Below, one piece after another: positions 46,327 through 55,462 of a stretch of 64,000 bases of DNA. The notes below the pieces were generated by a model, which saw nothing but the letters and a program-made list of their open reading frames with translations, did no database searches and was not told the DNA's origin. This stretch comes from JAICQM01 sp963781555. GTDB taxonomy: Bacteria; Chloroflexota; Limnocylindria; QHBO01. Every line of letters starts with the position of its first letter. Within the stretch, counting starts at the first letter, position 1. The translations under genes and the position numbers were made by a program. The DNA lies in assembly GCA_963781555.1 (NCBI GenBank), contig CAWAGB010000004.1:62001-126000 (forward strand), written 5' to 3'.

Positions 46327-48179
46327 CGAGTCAGGCCCTGGACGTCGTAGATCTGCAGATCGCCGCTGTCGTAGATCCGGCTCGTGTCACGAACCTGATC
46401 GAAGTTGTCAAGCTGGCTCGGCCGCATCGGTTCCTCTGCCGCCCTTCGCAGGCGCTCGGCCTTCTCGTAGTAGTACCCGACGTAGGGCGGGCCCTCCGAC
46501 AGGCGGCGATCGATCACCGTGAACTCGACGCCGCCACGGCGCAGAACATTGATCTCCGTCGGCCCGATGGCATCGGTGATGAACACGGCCCACTCCGCCG
46601 TCCCGGCACCGTGCGCGAATACAACGCGCTGGTGACCGTACGCACCCAGCAGCAGCCGGTTGAGACGATCCGATGCGAATGCGCGGTTCGGACCGAGGTG
46701 CGCGACGGTCCACTCCGCCATCGCGAGGCTCTGGAGGTTGATCGAACGCGAGTCCGCCTCGACGAGGTACGGTCCCGGCAGACGCTGCCAGGACGGTGAT
46801 CCCACGATCACACCGCCGACCAGGAGCAGTCCCGCCGCCGCCGAGAGGGAGAGGCGACGCCACCGCGGCCGCCAGCGGACGATCTCCGTCGAGAGCACCC
46901 AGGCAACAGCCAGCGCGATCGCAAATGCAGCCCCGATGAAGACGAACGCCGACGAGCGGGCTGCCAGCTCACCACCGGCGCGCGTCGATCGCACCACGAG
47001 GATTGCCGGGTACGCCACCGCGATCGCCATCAGGGAAATCGCCAACGGGTTGGGCCGGTAACGTCGCCAGGTGACCACCGCCCCGATGCCGATGCCGCCG
47101 AGCGTGATCACCGTGGCAGCAACTGCGCTGATGCGCTCCCACAGTGGTGCCACGAGCCCGGTCTCGGCGGTGAACAGGGGCCGTGTCACATCCTCGCCCA
47201 GCAGGAGTCCAACGAACTGCCGAACGGCATCGATGATCGGCGGGCCAAGATAAGCCACCGTCGCCTGGGCCGCCACCGCCAACCAGATGATGAACAGGGC
47301 GCCAAGCAGGGCGGCACCCTCCGCCGCGCGCCGGGCCGCGAGGCCATTGCGGCCGAAGACGAGGTACACGACCGAGATGACGGTCAGGATCCCGACCGTC
47401 GCGAGCGTGGTCACGTGATGGGTCAGCACCAATGCCAGCGATAGCAGGATCACGATCCCCGCGTACACCCGGGCCGTCCGCCCGGTGGCCTCCATTCGCC
47501 GAATCGTCGCCAGGATGAGCACGGCGCTGATGGCGATGGCGAGAGACTCGTACACGAAGGTCGAGCTGAAAAAGACGTAGCTCGGGTTGAGCATGTAGAT
47601 CCCGACGCCGATGCCGGCCAGCCAGGCGGACTTGAAGGCGCGCTCATAGATGAGGAACAGGGCCACGGTGAGGATGGCGCGGGCCAAGCCGATGACGATC
47701 AGGCCACCAAGGAAGATGTCCGCCCCGCCGAGCTGGTTGAGGACTGCGACGTTCGACTCCAGTCCCGGGTACGGCGGGCTGACGACGAGCAGCGGGTTCG
47801 CATCGAACAGGCGCCCGCTGGTGATGATGTCGAACGCCGTCCTCCAGTGGAGAAGCTCGTCATGGCGGGTGAATGCGATGGGGTCGCGAAAGACCTTGAC
47901 CAGGTAAAGGCCTTCGGCGGTCAGGAGCAGCAGGCCGACCCTCTCGAGGCGGCCTCCGTCGCGGGCCAGCAGACGCAGCGCTCCGGGCACGACGATGAGG
48001 AGGAGGCCGACCCAGAACATGACGTTCGTCACCATCTCGGGCACGGTGCTGCCGACTCGCAACAGCGACATCGAAACGGAGACGAGGAGCAGGCCAGCAC
48101 CGGCGAGAAGCGCGGCCGCGGGGAAGCCTCCCAGCTCCACCGTGCGCGCCGCCGGCGCCGTCTCGCGCGCCTTGCTCAT
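46323..48179 (-). CDS. GT-C-like polytopic membrane protein
   Basis: A 618-residue protein with about 13 helices. The first large outer loop has RHDELLHWRTAFDI; an acidic DE pair at this place is typical of GT-C glycosyltransferases that use lipid-linked sugars. The C-terminal part (after GSPSWQRLPGPY) is a soluble domain of about 150 residues. It may transfer a sugar or oligosaccharide on the outer face. The start at 48179 overlaps the GT4 stop as ATGA. The GT-C call is inferred from topology and the DE motif only. Confidence 0.65.
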   Translation of the reverse strand: MSKARETAPAARTVELGGFPAAALLAGAGLLLVSVSMSLLRVGSTVPEMVTNVMFWVGLLLIVVPGALRLLARDGGRLERVGLLLLTAEGLYLVKVFRDPIAFTRHDELLHWRTAFDIITSGRLFDANPLLVVSPPYPGLESNVAVLNQLGGADIFLGGLIVIGLARAILTVALFLIYERAFKSAWLAGIGVGIYMLNPSYVFFSSTFVYESLAIAISAVLILATIRRMEATGRTARVYAGIVILLSLALVLTHHVTTLATVGILTVISVVYLVFGRNGLAARRAAEGAALLGALFIIWLAVAAQATVAYLGPPIIDAVRQFVGLLLGEDVTRPLFTAETGLVAPLWERISAVAATVITLGGIGIGAVVTWRRYRPNPLAISLMAIAVAYPAILVVRSTRAGGELAARSSAFVFIGAAFAIALAVAWVLSTEIVRWRPRWRRLSLSAAAGLLLVGGVIVGSPSWQRLPGPYLVEADSRSINLQSLAMAEWTVAHLGPNRAFASDRLNRLLLGAYGHQRVVFAHGAGTAEWAVFITDAIGPTEINVLRRGGVEFTVIDRRLSEGPPYVGYYYEKAERLRRAAEEPMRPSQLDNFDQVRDTSRIYDSGDLQIYDVQGLTR

Positions 48180-49426
48180 GTCTGAGTCCCTCCCGTCTCG
48201 TCCGTGACCAGGCTCCTGTACACCAACTCTATCCGAGGAATGACCGTCGCGGCCAGATACTGCCGGGAATGCAGTCGCGCGGCGGCGGACAGTCGCGCGC
48301 GCTCGTCGGGGCGGACGATGAGCGACGAGAGTGCCGCGGAGAGCTGCGCGGCATCGCCGGGGGTGACCACCACGCCCGCCCGCCCTTCGTCGAGGAGCTC
48401 GGGAATGCCCCCGGAGCGAGCGCCGATCATCGGCACACCGGCGGTGAGCGCTTCGATGACGACGGTGGGGCAGGGCTCTGGCCAGATGGATGGGCAGACG
48501 CCGATGAGACAGCGCCGCCACGCGGACATGACAGCCGCGTGCGGCCAGTCGAGGTGCAGCTCGACGCCCGGAGGCGCCGAAGCGATCAGCTCATCGGTAT
48601 CGGGCGCACGAAAGCCGATCACGACCAGGGGTGGCGGGGCGTCGAGGCGACGATAGGCATCGAAGAGGACATCGAGCCCCTTGACCCTGCTGATTGCGCC
48701 GACGAAGAGGAGGAAGGGGCCGTCGGGCAGGGGTGCGGGCGTCACGCCCGTGTCGGCAGCCTGGTCCCCCAGCGCGTCCGGAACGAAGTTCGGGACGACC
48801 GTGTACGGGCGGCCCGCCTCGGCGAGCCCGTTGCGGTCTGCGACCGACTGGCTGACCGCGAGGTAATGCCCGACGCTCGCGTCGTGCCAGCCCCCAAGCG
48901 CCCAGAGAGCGCCGGTCGTCGCAACGCCCCGGGCCAGACCATAGTGCCGCACGGCGCAGGGCGGGCACTTCGTCACCCCCGGCCCCGAGCAGACCGCACC
49001 GTCACGCATCATCGTCTGCTTGGCACACACGCGGCCATAGTTGTGCAGGGTCTCGACCAGGGGAAGCCGGTGGATTGCCAGCGCCGGCAATGCCGAGTGC
49101 GAAAGCCAGTTGTGCGCGTGGATGATGTCGGGCCGCTGGCGTCGCATGATATGGGCCAGCGCCGTGGTGGCCGCAGGGTCAGGAAAGGGTGCCGCGGCGC
49201 GGGGAATGCCCGCCGTGTGCAGCCCCGGAAGCTGCTGCAGCCAGCCTCGGATGCGGTGGATGCGCACCGCCCCGTCCGTCTCCTCGGCGGCGACATCGCC
49301 CTCGTGGAGGGTGACCACATCCACCTCGTGGCCCCGCGCTGCCAGGCCGCGGGCGAGGCTCTGGACGTGCAGCTCCGCGCCGCCGGGCACCGGCGGATAG
49401 AACTGCGCCAACTGGAGGATCTTCAT
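48176..49426 (-). CDS. glycosyltransferase family 4 (first)
   Basis: A 416-residue GT-B fold enzyme: N-terminal LQLAQFYPPVPGGAELHVQS, the central LLFVGAISRVKGLDVLFDAY, and the donor-binding EPCPTVVIEALTAGVPMI. An unusual Cys cluster (GRVCAKQTMMRDGAVC, then KCPPC) between the two domains may bind zinc and is seen in some GT4 enzymes. The ATG at 49426 overlaps the next gene's stop. Donor may be GDP-heptose made by the same operon. Confidence 0.9.
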   Translation of the reverse strand: MKILQLAQFYPPVPGGAELHVQSLARGLAARGHEVDVVTLHEGDVAAEETDGAVRIHRIRGWLQQLPGLHTAGIPRAAAPFPDPAATTALAHIMRRQRPDIIHAHNWLSHSALPALAIHRLPLVETLHNYGRVCAKQTMMRDGAVCSGPGVTKCPPCAVRHYGLARGVATTGALWALGGWHDASVGHYLAVSQSVADRNGLAEAGRPYTVVPNFVPDALGDQAADTGVTPAPLPDGPFLLFVGAISRVKGLDVLFDAYRRLDAPPPLVVIGFRAPDTDELIASAPPGVELHLDWPHAAVMSAWRRCLIGVCPSIWPEPCPTVVIEALTAGVPMIGARSGGIPELLDEGRAGVVVTPGDAAQLSAALSSLIVRPDERARLSAAARLHSRQYLAATVIPRIELVYRSLVTDETGGTQT

Positions 49427-50541
49427 CAGTCGCCGCGCGCCAGCATTCGGCGGTACAGGTCCCCGATCGCCGCCGCGCAATCGTCCCACGACGGCTGCCG
49501 GGCGGGCCGGCGGGGACCCGCCTGGATCTCGGCGGTCAGCGCCGCGGCGACCTGCTCGGGCGTTGCGTCCGGCCCCACCCCCCTCGCATCCCCGCGCCCG
49601 ACCAGGTCGTGGAGGGCGGTGGCATCCGTGACCACCAACGGTCGACCCAGCGCGGCAGCTTCCACCGCCGCCAGGCCGTGGGACTCGTACTCGCTGAGGA
49701 CGGCCACCACGTCGGCGTCGCCGAGCGCGTCCGCCATCGCCTGCCGGTCCGCCGGGTCGATGCGCTCGATGGAGACCCGCCCGGCCACGCCGAGCGCTGC
49801 TGCCTGCTGCCGCAGCGCTGCTTCCTCCCTCCCTGAACCGATGATCGACAGTCGCGCGGCGGGATGATGGGCCAGGACGAACGGGAGGGCGGCCAGCACG
49901 CGGTGATGGCCCTTGTACCGCTCCAGCCGGCCAACGGTCAGGATGACCGGCCCGGAACGCGCGGACTGTCCCGGCCGCGGCGCGGGCAGGTCCGTGCCGT
50001 TCGGGATGATCTCGAAGCGGTCTCGGGCCAGCCGGAACCTGACCGCGGCCTCATCCCGTTCGAACCGGGAGACGGCGACCAGGCGGCGGGCATTCCGCAG
50101 CAGCGGTCGCAGGATCAGCCGCTGCGGGACGCGAATCGCGCGTTGCACCGCCGACACATCCCCACCGGTGTGCAGCGAGACGACGTACGGGAGCCCAGCT
50201 CGCGTGGCAGCCAGCATGCCGAGCGGTGGTACGAGCGTGTGCGATCCCTGGAAATGGGCGAGGTCCCATGCCCCGCCCACGATCGCACCCGCCAGTCGAG
50301 GCGCGAGGTACAGGTCTCCGCCAGGTGGGTAGGCAGGCACACGCAGGACCGTCACGCCATCGGGGCGCACTTCATGCGGGGGAAGCTCGCCGGAGGGGTC
50401 GGTGGTCAGGACGGTGATGCTCCAGGCTCCGGCGAGCCGGTTCACCACCTCCTGGGTATGGGTCTCGACGCCACCGATGTACGGCGGGAACGTGGTCGCG
50501 ACCTGCAGGATGCGGTGGCGAGCGGCGCGGGATCCGATCAG
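49426..50541 (-). CDS. glycosyltransferase family 4 (second), CTG start
   Basis: A GT4 enzyme of 371 residues as set here. Its N-terminal strand RILQVATTFPPYIGGVETHT is in frame upstream of the first canonical start (GTG 50448) and is required for the fold; the frame has no ATG, GTG or TTG before that back to an in-frame stop. A CTG at 50541 overlaps the stop of the upstream GT4 as CTGA and has GGAG 7 nt before it, so CTG is taken as the start. Other motifs: PVILTVGRLERYKGHHRVL and EYESHGLAAVEAAALGRPLV. Confidence 0.85.
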   Translation of the reverse strand: MIGSRAARHRILQVATTFPPYIGGVETHTQEVVNRLAGAWSITVLTTDPSGELPPHEVRPDGVTVLRVPAYPPGGDLYLAPRLAGAIVGGAWDLAHFQGSHTLVPPLGMLAATRAGLPYVVSLHTGGDVSAVQRAIRVPQRLILRPLLRNARRLVAVSRFERDEAAVRFRLARDRFEIIPNGTDLPAPRPGQSARSGPVILTVGRLERYKGHHRVLAALPFVLAHHPAARLSIIGSGREEAALRQQAAALGVAGRVSIERIDPADRQAMADALGDADVVAVLSEYESHGLAAVEAAALGRPLVVTDATALHDLVGRGDARGVGPDATPEQVAAALTAEIQAGPRRPARQPSWDDCAAAIGDLYRRMLARGD

Positions 50542-51716
50542 CGTCGTGCTCCGCGCACGGCGGCGAACAGTTCGTCATACGCGCCGAGCGTGGCCTCCCA
50601 GGTCTGCGGGTGCGGGTAGGGCCCGCCGGTCATGCGCCCGGCGCGGCCGACCGCCTCGGCCAGCGCATCCACGTCACCGGGCTCGGTGAGGACCGCCCCG
50701 CGATACCCCTCCACCGATTCGGCGAGCCCACCGACCGCGGTGACCACCAGGGGCCGTCCGAAGCCCATCGCCACGTGCACGGGCCCGCTGATCGCGGAGC
50801 GCCGGTACGGCAATGCCACGATGTCGGCCCCCTCGAAGATCGGCGCCACCTCGTCGTCATGCACATAGCGGTTGACGAACGTGATGCGCTGCCGCCACCT
50901 GCTGGCCGCCATCAGCTCGGAAGGGAGCGACCACCCCTCCCACGTCTCCCCCACCACGGTGAGCCAGTAGCCATCAGGGGATCGATCGCAGAGCAGCTCG
51001 AAGGCTTGCACGAGGTCCTCGAGCCCCTTGAACGGGCGAATGATGCCGAAGAAGAGGATGTTGCGTGCGTCCGGCGGGGCCTCGCGCCAGACGCTCACCT
51101 CTCCGCCACCCCGCGTGTAGTGGTCGTGCGGGCCGTGCGGCAGCACTCGGCGCGGACCGCGGGGGAGCCGGTATCTGCCGCTGACGGCGGTCACCTCGGA
51201 TCGGGCGTGGAAGGCGAACCCATCACTCAGCCGCAGGATGGCCGGCGCCATGACGCGGACGTAGGTGCCCGCGAGGGGCACCCGATCCTCCGCGGTATCG
51301 AGCCCCTCGTGGAACTCCACGATGACCCGGGCCCCGAGGATGCGCGCCACCAGGACGATGGCCAGGTACGAATGGAAGACGGTGCCCGTCCACCATTGGA
51401 GGATCACGACGTCAGGACGCTCGCGCACCAGGAAGCCGATGGCGCGCAGCATGGAGGGCAGCCAGAACCAGTCGATGCCGTCGAAGACGCGAACCTGCGG
51501 GTCGTACGCAAGGCGGTCGAGCTGCTTCCCTACGCGCGCGTGGCCGGGATAGAGACGCGCCGGGAGGAGCTGCCGCATCAGGATCACCGACACTCGGTGA
51601 TGGGTGGCCAGGGCATTGGCCAGCCGATTGGTATAGACGCTGATGCCGCTGAGGAAGCGCGTTCCCGACCCCACCACGCATACGCGGAGCGGCGGGTGCG
51701 GCTGGCCGGCGCTCAT
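50538..51716 (-). CDS. glycosyltransferase family 4 (third)
   Basis: A 392-residue GT4-type protein with VCVVGSGTRFLSGISVYTNR at the N-terminus, the donor-domain strand ILFFGIIRPFKGLEDLVQAF and the later EGADIVALPYRRSAISG. The usual EX7E motif is not clear, so its donor site differs from the other two. The start overlaps the gmhB stop as ATGA. It links the heptose-synthesis genes upstream to the glycosyltransferases downstream. Confidence 0.85.
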   Translation of the reverse strand: MSAGQPHPPLRVCVVGSGTRFLSGISVYTNRLANALATHHRVSVILMRQLLPARLYPGHARVGKQLDRLAYDPQVRVFDGIDWFWLPSMLRAIGFLVRERPDVVILQWWTGTVFHSYLAIVLVARILGARVIVEFHEGLDTAEDRVPLAGTYVRVMAPAILRLSDGFAFHARSEVTAVSGRYRLPRGPRRVLPHGPHDHYTRGGGEVSVWREAPPDARNILFFGIIRPFKGLEDLVQAFELLCDRSPDGYWLTVVGETWEGWSLPSELMAASRWRQRITFVNRYVHDDEVAPIFEGADIVALPYRRSAISGPVHVAMGFGRPLVVTAVGGLAESVEGYRGAVLTEPGDVDALAEAVGRAGRMTGGPYPHPQTWEATLGAYDELFAAVRGARR

Positions 51717-52288
51717 GCCGCGCCGAGACCGAAGCCGTCGCGAACCAGCGACGCCAGCGAGTCGAACCGGCCCGCGACGGGGAGGCCGAGCTCGCGGGCA
51801 CGCGCATCGAGCGCATCGCGCTCCGCGTCGGCCACGATCGCATACGCGTCGATCCCCATGCGCGCGGCCGCCTCCAGGTCGCTGAGGGCATCCCCCGCCA
51901 TGGCGCTGCGCGAGCGCTCGAGATCGGGATGTTCATCGAACGCCCGCACGAAGAGGCCGATGCCGGGCTTGCGACAGTCGCAGGTGCCCTCCTCGTGGAC
52001 GCAGGCATACACGCCGCCCAGCGTGACCCCGACGCCGGCGAGATCGTCCCGCATCCGATCGTGGATCGCGGCGAGGTCCGCCTCGTCCATCAGCCCGCGC
52101 GCCACCCCGCGCTGGTTCGTCACCACGAAGAGACGGACGCCATGCCGGGCGAGGGCCGCCATCGCGTGCAACACGCCGGGCAGCCATACGAAGGTATCTG
52201 GCGAGGTGATGTAGCCACCTGTCGCCGCCTTCCGGTTGAGGACGCCATCACGATCCAGGAAGAGCACCGCGGGCACCGGCCCGCTCAT
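51713..52288 (-). CDS. gmhB: D-glycero-D-manno-heptose 1,7-bisphosphate phosphatase
   Basis: A 191-residue HAD phosphatase with LFLDRDGVLNRKA (nucleophile and acid Asp), VVTNQRGVARG and GDALSDLEAA. The zinc-binding pattern of GmhB is visible as CVHEEGTCDCRKP. It removes the 7-phosphate of heptose bisphosphate. ATG 52288 overlaps the gmhA stop as ATGA. Function is strongly supported by the adjacent gmhA, hddA and hddC genes. Confidence 0.92.
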   Translation of the reverse strand: MSGPVPAVLFLDRDGVLNRKAATGGYITSPDTFVWLPGVLHAMAALARHGVRLFVVTNQRGVARGLMDEADLAAIHDRMRDDLAGVGVTLGGVYACVHEEGTCDCRKPGIGLFVRAFDEHPDLERSRSAMAGDALSDLEAAARMGIDAYAIVADAERDALDARARELGLPVAGRFDSLASLVRDGFGLGAA

Positions 52289-52890
52289 GCAGGTTCGCTC
52301 TCCCCGAACAGCACGGCCTCGATGCCCTGGCACCACAGGTGGCCGAGCAGAAGGTGCGCCTCCTGGATGCGCGGGGTCTCGTCGGACTGGACGCGGACGG
52401 GAATGTCGACCTCCGCCGCCAGGCGGCCGCCGTCGCGGCCGGTCATCCCGATCGTGAGCATCCCCATCCGGCGTGCGGTTCGCACGCCCTCCAGCACGTT
52501 CTCCGCGTTCCCGCTGGTGGACAGGCCGATGGCGGCGTCGCCGGCACGCCCGTAGGCTTCCACCTGTCGAGAGAAAACGTCCTTGAACTCGTAGTCGTTG
52601 CCGATCGCGGTCAGGGCGGAGGTGTTGACGGTCAGCGGCAGGGCCGGTAGCGCGCGGCGGTGGAAGTAGAAGCGGCCAACCAGCTCGGTGGCGATGTGCT
52701 GCGCGTCACCGGCGCTCCCGCCGTTGCCGAAGATCAGCAGCTTGCCGTCCGCAGCGAACACGTCGACGAGGCGGCGGATGACATCGCGATGCGTGGCCAG
52801 CTCCCCGAGAAGCGATTCGCGCACCCTGACGCTCTCGCGGATCCCGTGACCGACCATCTCCTCGAGGTCGTGATCGTTATGTGGCGCCAT
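52285..52890 (-). CDS. gmhA: phosphoheptose isomerase
   Basis: A 201-residue SIS-domain protein that isomerises sedoheptulose 7-phosphate to D-glycero-D-manno-heptose 7-phosphate. Family marks are LLIFGNGGSAGDAQHIATEL, GLSTSGNAENV and the C-terminal IQEAHLLLGHLWCQ with the catalytic His. The start ATG at 52890 is 14 nt inside the end of hddA. Part of the GDP-heptose set. Confidence 0.93.
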   Translation of the reverse strand: MAPHNDHDLEEMVGHGIRESVRVRESLLGELATHRDVIRRLVDVFAADGKLLIFGNGGSAGDAQHIATELVGRFYFHRRALPALPLTVNTSALTAIGNDYEFKDVFSRQVEAYGRAGDAAIGLSTSGNAENVLEGVRTARRMGMLTIGMTGRDGGRLAAEVDIPVRVQSDETPRIQEAHLLLGHLWCQGIEAVLFGESEPA

Positions 52891-53896
52891 TGACCCTCCA
52901 CGTCTGCAGGCCGGCCGGCTCGAAGCCGAAGGTGGCAACCGTGCACCCCGCGGCGGTCAGCTTCTCGGCGATGAGATGCTTCCGCTCGAACGGACAGTAA
53001 AGCAGCATGTAGCCGCCACCGCCGGCACCGGTGATCTTGCCGCCCAGGGCACCTTCACGCCGGGCAATCGCGTAGAGATCGTCGAGCGAGGAGTGGGAGA
53101 TTCGATCCGACATCCGCTTCTTCTGCTCCCACTCGTCATGCAGGAGCGCCCCGAAATGGTCCAGGCGCCGATGAAGCAGGGCGTTCTTCATCTCCCCGGC
53201 CAGCAGCTTGAGCTGACGCAGCGCGTCGCGACTGTCCGTGTTCCCGCTGCGGAAGCGATCCACCTGGTCGCTGATGATGTTGGCCGAGAGGCGCACCTGC
53301 CCGGTGAACACCAGCAGGAGGTTGTACTGCAGCTCGTTGATCGTGGCTTCAGGCACCCGCAGCGGGTTCACCACCACCCGCTCGGGGAGGAACTCGATGA
53401 AGTTGAATCCCCCGAACGCCGCGGCATAGTGGTCCTGAAGGCCGCCGGGAATACCAAGATCGAAACGCTCGATGACGTGCGCAAGATCTGCCGTCTCGTA
53501 GTCGGTCATGCGCGTCCCACGCATCTCCGCCAGCAGGCCCACGAGGCAGACGATCATGGCCGATGACGCCCCCAGGCCCGAGCCTGGCGGCGCATCGGAG
53601 TGGAGGAAGAGATCGAAGCCGGTCTCCCCGTCCCCCATCTTCATGATGGCCGCCTTGACGAGGTCCAGGTTGCCGTCGAGAACGAGCCGATCGGATGCGG
53701 AGTAGCTCTCGCGCAGCCCGTAATCAAGCGATTCGATCCGAATCTCGCGATCGTCCCGGACGCTCAGTGAACCGTACGCGTAACGGGTGATCGTGGCGGA
53801 GAGGACGCAACCACCCTCTTCCTGCCAGAACGGCGGTACGTCCGTCCCGCCGCCGGCGAAGCTGATGCGCAATGGAGCTCTGGCGCGAATCAGCAT
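52877..53896 (-). CDS. hddA: heptose 7-phosphate kinase, GHMP family
   Basis: A 339-residue GHMP kinase with RAPLRISFAGGGTDVPPFW at the N-terminus, the ATP loop PPGSGLGASSAM and the C-terminal GGKITGAGGGGYMLL. This is the HddA pattern (D-glycero-alpha-D-manno-heptose 7-phosphate kinase), which makes the 1,7-bisphosphate. It overlaps gmhA downstream and hddC upstream, which supports the assignment over fucokinase-type relatives. Confidence 0.9.
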   Translation of the reverse strand: MLIRARAPLRISFAGGGTDVPPFWQEEGGCVLSATITRYAYGSLSVRDDREIRIESLDYGLRESYSASDRLVLDGNLDLVKAAIMKMGDGETGFDLFLHSDAPPGSGLGASSAMIVCLVGLLAEMRGTRMTDYETADLAHVIERFDLGIPGGLQDHYAAAFGGFNFIEFLPERVVVNPLRVPEATINELQYNLLLVFTGQVRLSANIISDQVDRFRSGNTDSRDALRQLKLLAGEMKNALLHRRLDHFGALLHDEWEQKKRMSDRISHSSLDDLYAIARREGALGGKITGAGGGGYMLLYCPFERKHLIAEKLTAAGCTVATFGFEPAGLQTWRVNGAT

Positions 53897-54603
53897 GGCT
53901 GGAGGGTGGCCAGATCCACCAGCATGCGGTCGGCGCGCGCCGCGCCGAGCGCCTCGGGCGTACCGATGTCGACCATGCGCCCGGTAACCGGGAGTCCCCC
54001 GAGGCGTCCGTCGGTGAGCATGGGAAACACGTCGCGCTCGAGCGACGCCGGGCCCGGCGGCATCTGCTCGATCAGCCGTCGCTCGACGAGATAGACGCCG
54101 GCGTTCACCTGCCCGGCACCCGACCCGATCTTCTCGTCGAACCTGGTGATCCGTCCGTCCGGCCCGAGCACCACGGAGCCGAAGCGGGACGGGTCTTCGA
54201 CCGACACGAGTACGAGCGTCGCGAGCGATCCGAGCCGCGCATGCAGCTTCGCTAGGGCCGCGACGTCGAAGTCGACGAAGGAGTCGCCGTTGCAGATGAG
54301 CACGGACCCGCCGCTGATGAGCGGCAGGGCATTTCGTACCGCGCCACCCGTCCCGAGCTGCCGATTCTCGAGCGCATAGGCGATGCGCACGCCGAAGGCC
54401 GAGCCATCGCCGAAGTGTGCGCGGACGCGCCCCGCCAGATGGCCCACGCACAGCACCACATCGCTGATGCCCTGGCCGGCCAGGTAGCGGATCTGGAGCT
54501 CGAGGAACGGGCGACCGGCAATCTCGAGCATCGGCTTGGGGGTATCGGCAGCGAGCGACCCGAGACGGGTCCCGAGCCCGCCGGCGAGGATGAGGGTCTG
54601 CAT
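53890..54603 (-). CDS. hddC: heptose 1-phosphate guanylyltransferase-like nucleotidyltransferase
   Basis: A 237-residue nucleotidyltransferase with LILAGGLGTRLGSLAADTPK and the metal-binding ICNGDSFVDFD. In this operon it most likely transfers GMP to D-glycero-alpha-D-manno-heptose 1-phosphate; by motif alone it could be another sugar-1-phosphate nucleotidylyltransferase. A TAGGCT box ends 9 nt before the ATG, so a promoter may lie between this gene and the GT2 46 nt upstream. Confidence 0.87.
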   Translation of the reverse strand: MQTLILAGGLGTRLGSLAADTPKPMLEIAGRPFLELQIRYLAGQGISDVVLCVGHLAGRVRAHFGDGSAFGVRIAYALENRQLGTGGAVRNALPLISGGSVLICNGDSFVDFDVAALAKLHARLGSLATLVLVSVEDPSRFGSVVLGPDGRITRFDEKIGSGAGQVNAGVYLVERRLIEQMPPGPASLERDVFPMLTDGRLGGLPVTGRMVDIGTPEALGAARADRMLVDLATLQPC

Positions 54604-54612
54604 GAGGTCAGG

Positions 54613-54618
54613 AGCCTA
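54613..54618 (-). promoter_or_regulatory. possible internal -10 box before hddC
   Basis: TAGGCT lies 9 nt before the hddC ATG at 54603; it would allow the heptose genes to be transcribed separately from the upstream GT2. Confidence 0.35.
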
Positions 54619-54649
54619 CCGCATGGCGGCGGCGTGGTCCCCGGGACTT

Positions 54650-55462
54650 TCAGGCCAGCTCGGCGGGTTCCGTGATCGGGTCGGCCAGGTCGAGGCGCGT
54701 GACGAAGCGCTCGCGGAGCAGACGGCCGAGGATCTTGAAGCCATCGCGCACCGCGTTCAGGTTCGAGTTGCCATACATGCGAGGCGACTCGAAGCTTGGT
54801 ACCTCGACCACCCGCAGTCCGGCGCGGCTCGCCTGAGCAACGAGCTGCGCCTCGATGTCGAAGCCGTCCGCGGAAAGGTCCATCCGCTCGAGCGCCGATC
54901 GACGGAACCCAACGTAGCCATAGCAGAGGTCCGTGTACGAGGTGCCGTACATCAGGTTGGTCACGAACAGCAGGAGGCGATTGCCCATACGGCGCACATC
55001 CGTGATGTCGGACGAGCCGCCGCCCGCCATGAAGCGCGAGCCCTTGGCAAGGTCATGACCCTGCATGAGGTGCTGCACGAACGAGTCGATCTCGGAGGGG
55101 TGCATGCTGCCGTCCGCGTCGAGCATGACGATGATCTCGCCGGAGGCAGCCGCGAAGCCGCTGCGGAGAGCGATGCCCTTGCCTCGCCGATCCTCGTGCA
55201 CGACCACCAGGTCGGGCTTCACCATCTGGGCGATCTCGATGGTCTGGTCATGCGACAGGCCGTCCACGAGGACGATCTCATCGACGGAGTCGGGGATGCG
55301 GCGCAGCACCCATTCGATGTTGCGCGACTCATTCTTGGCCGGCAGCACCACCGAAACCGTGGGCCGTGGAGTGGCCCCATGGTGGTCTGCTTCAACCGGG
55401 GTGGCAGCATCAAGGCCGTTCATCGCGGGCAGCGATGCGATGCGTTCGTTCAGGAGTGCCAT
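54650..55462 (-). CDS. glycosyltransferase family 2
   Basis: A 270-residue GT-A enzyme with VSVVLPAKNESRNIEWVLRR, the metal-binding region VMLDADGSMHP and the DLCYGYVGFRRSALER segment typical of polyprenyl-phosphate sugar transferases (dolichol-phosphate mannose synthase-like) without a C-terminal membrane domain. It may charge a lipid carrier with a sugar. ATG 55462 has GAGG about 9 nt upstream. It is the first gene of the minus-strand glycan operon. Confidence 0.9.
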   Translation of the reverse strand: MALLNERIASLPAMNGLDAATPVEADHHGATPRPTVSVVLPAKNESRNIEWVLRRIPDSVDEIVLVDGLSHDQTIEIAQMVKPDLVVVHEDRRGKGIALRSGFAAASGEIIVMLDADGSMHPSEIDSFVQHLMQGHDLAKGSRFMAGGGSSDITDVRRMGNRLLLFVTNLMYGTSYTDLCYGYVGFRRSALERMDLSADGFDIEAQLVAQASRAGLRVVEVPSFESPRMYGNSNLNAVRDGFKILGRLLRERFVTRLDLADPITEPAELA

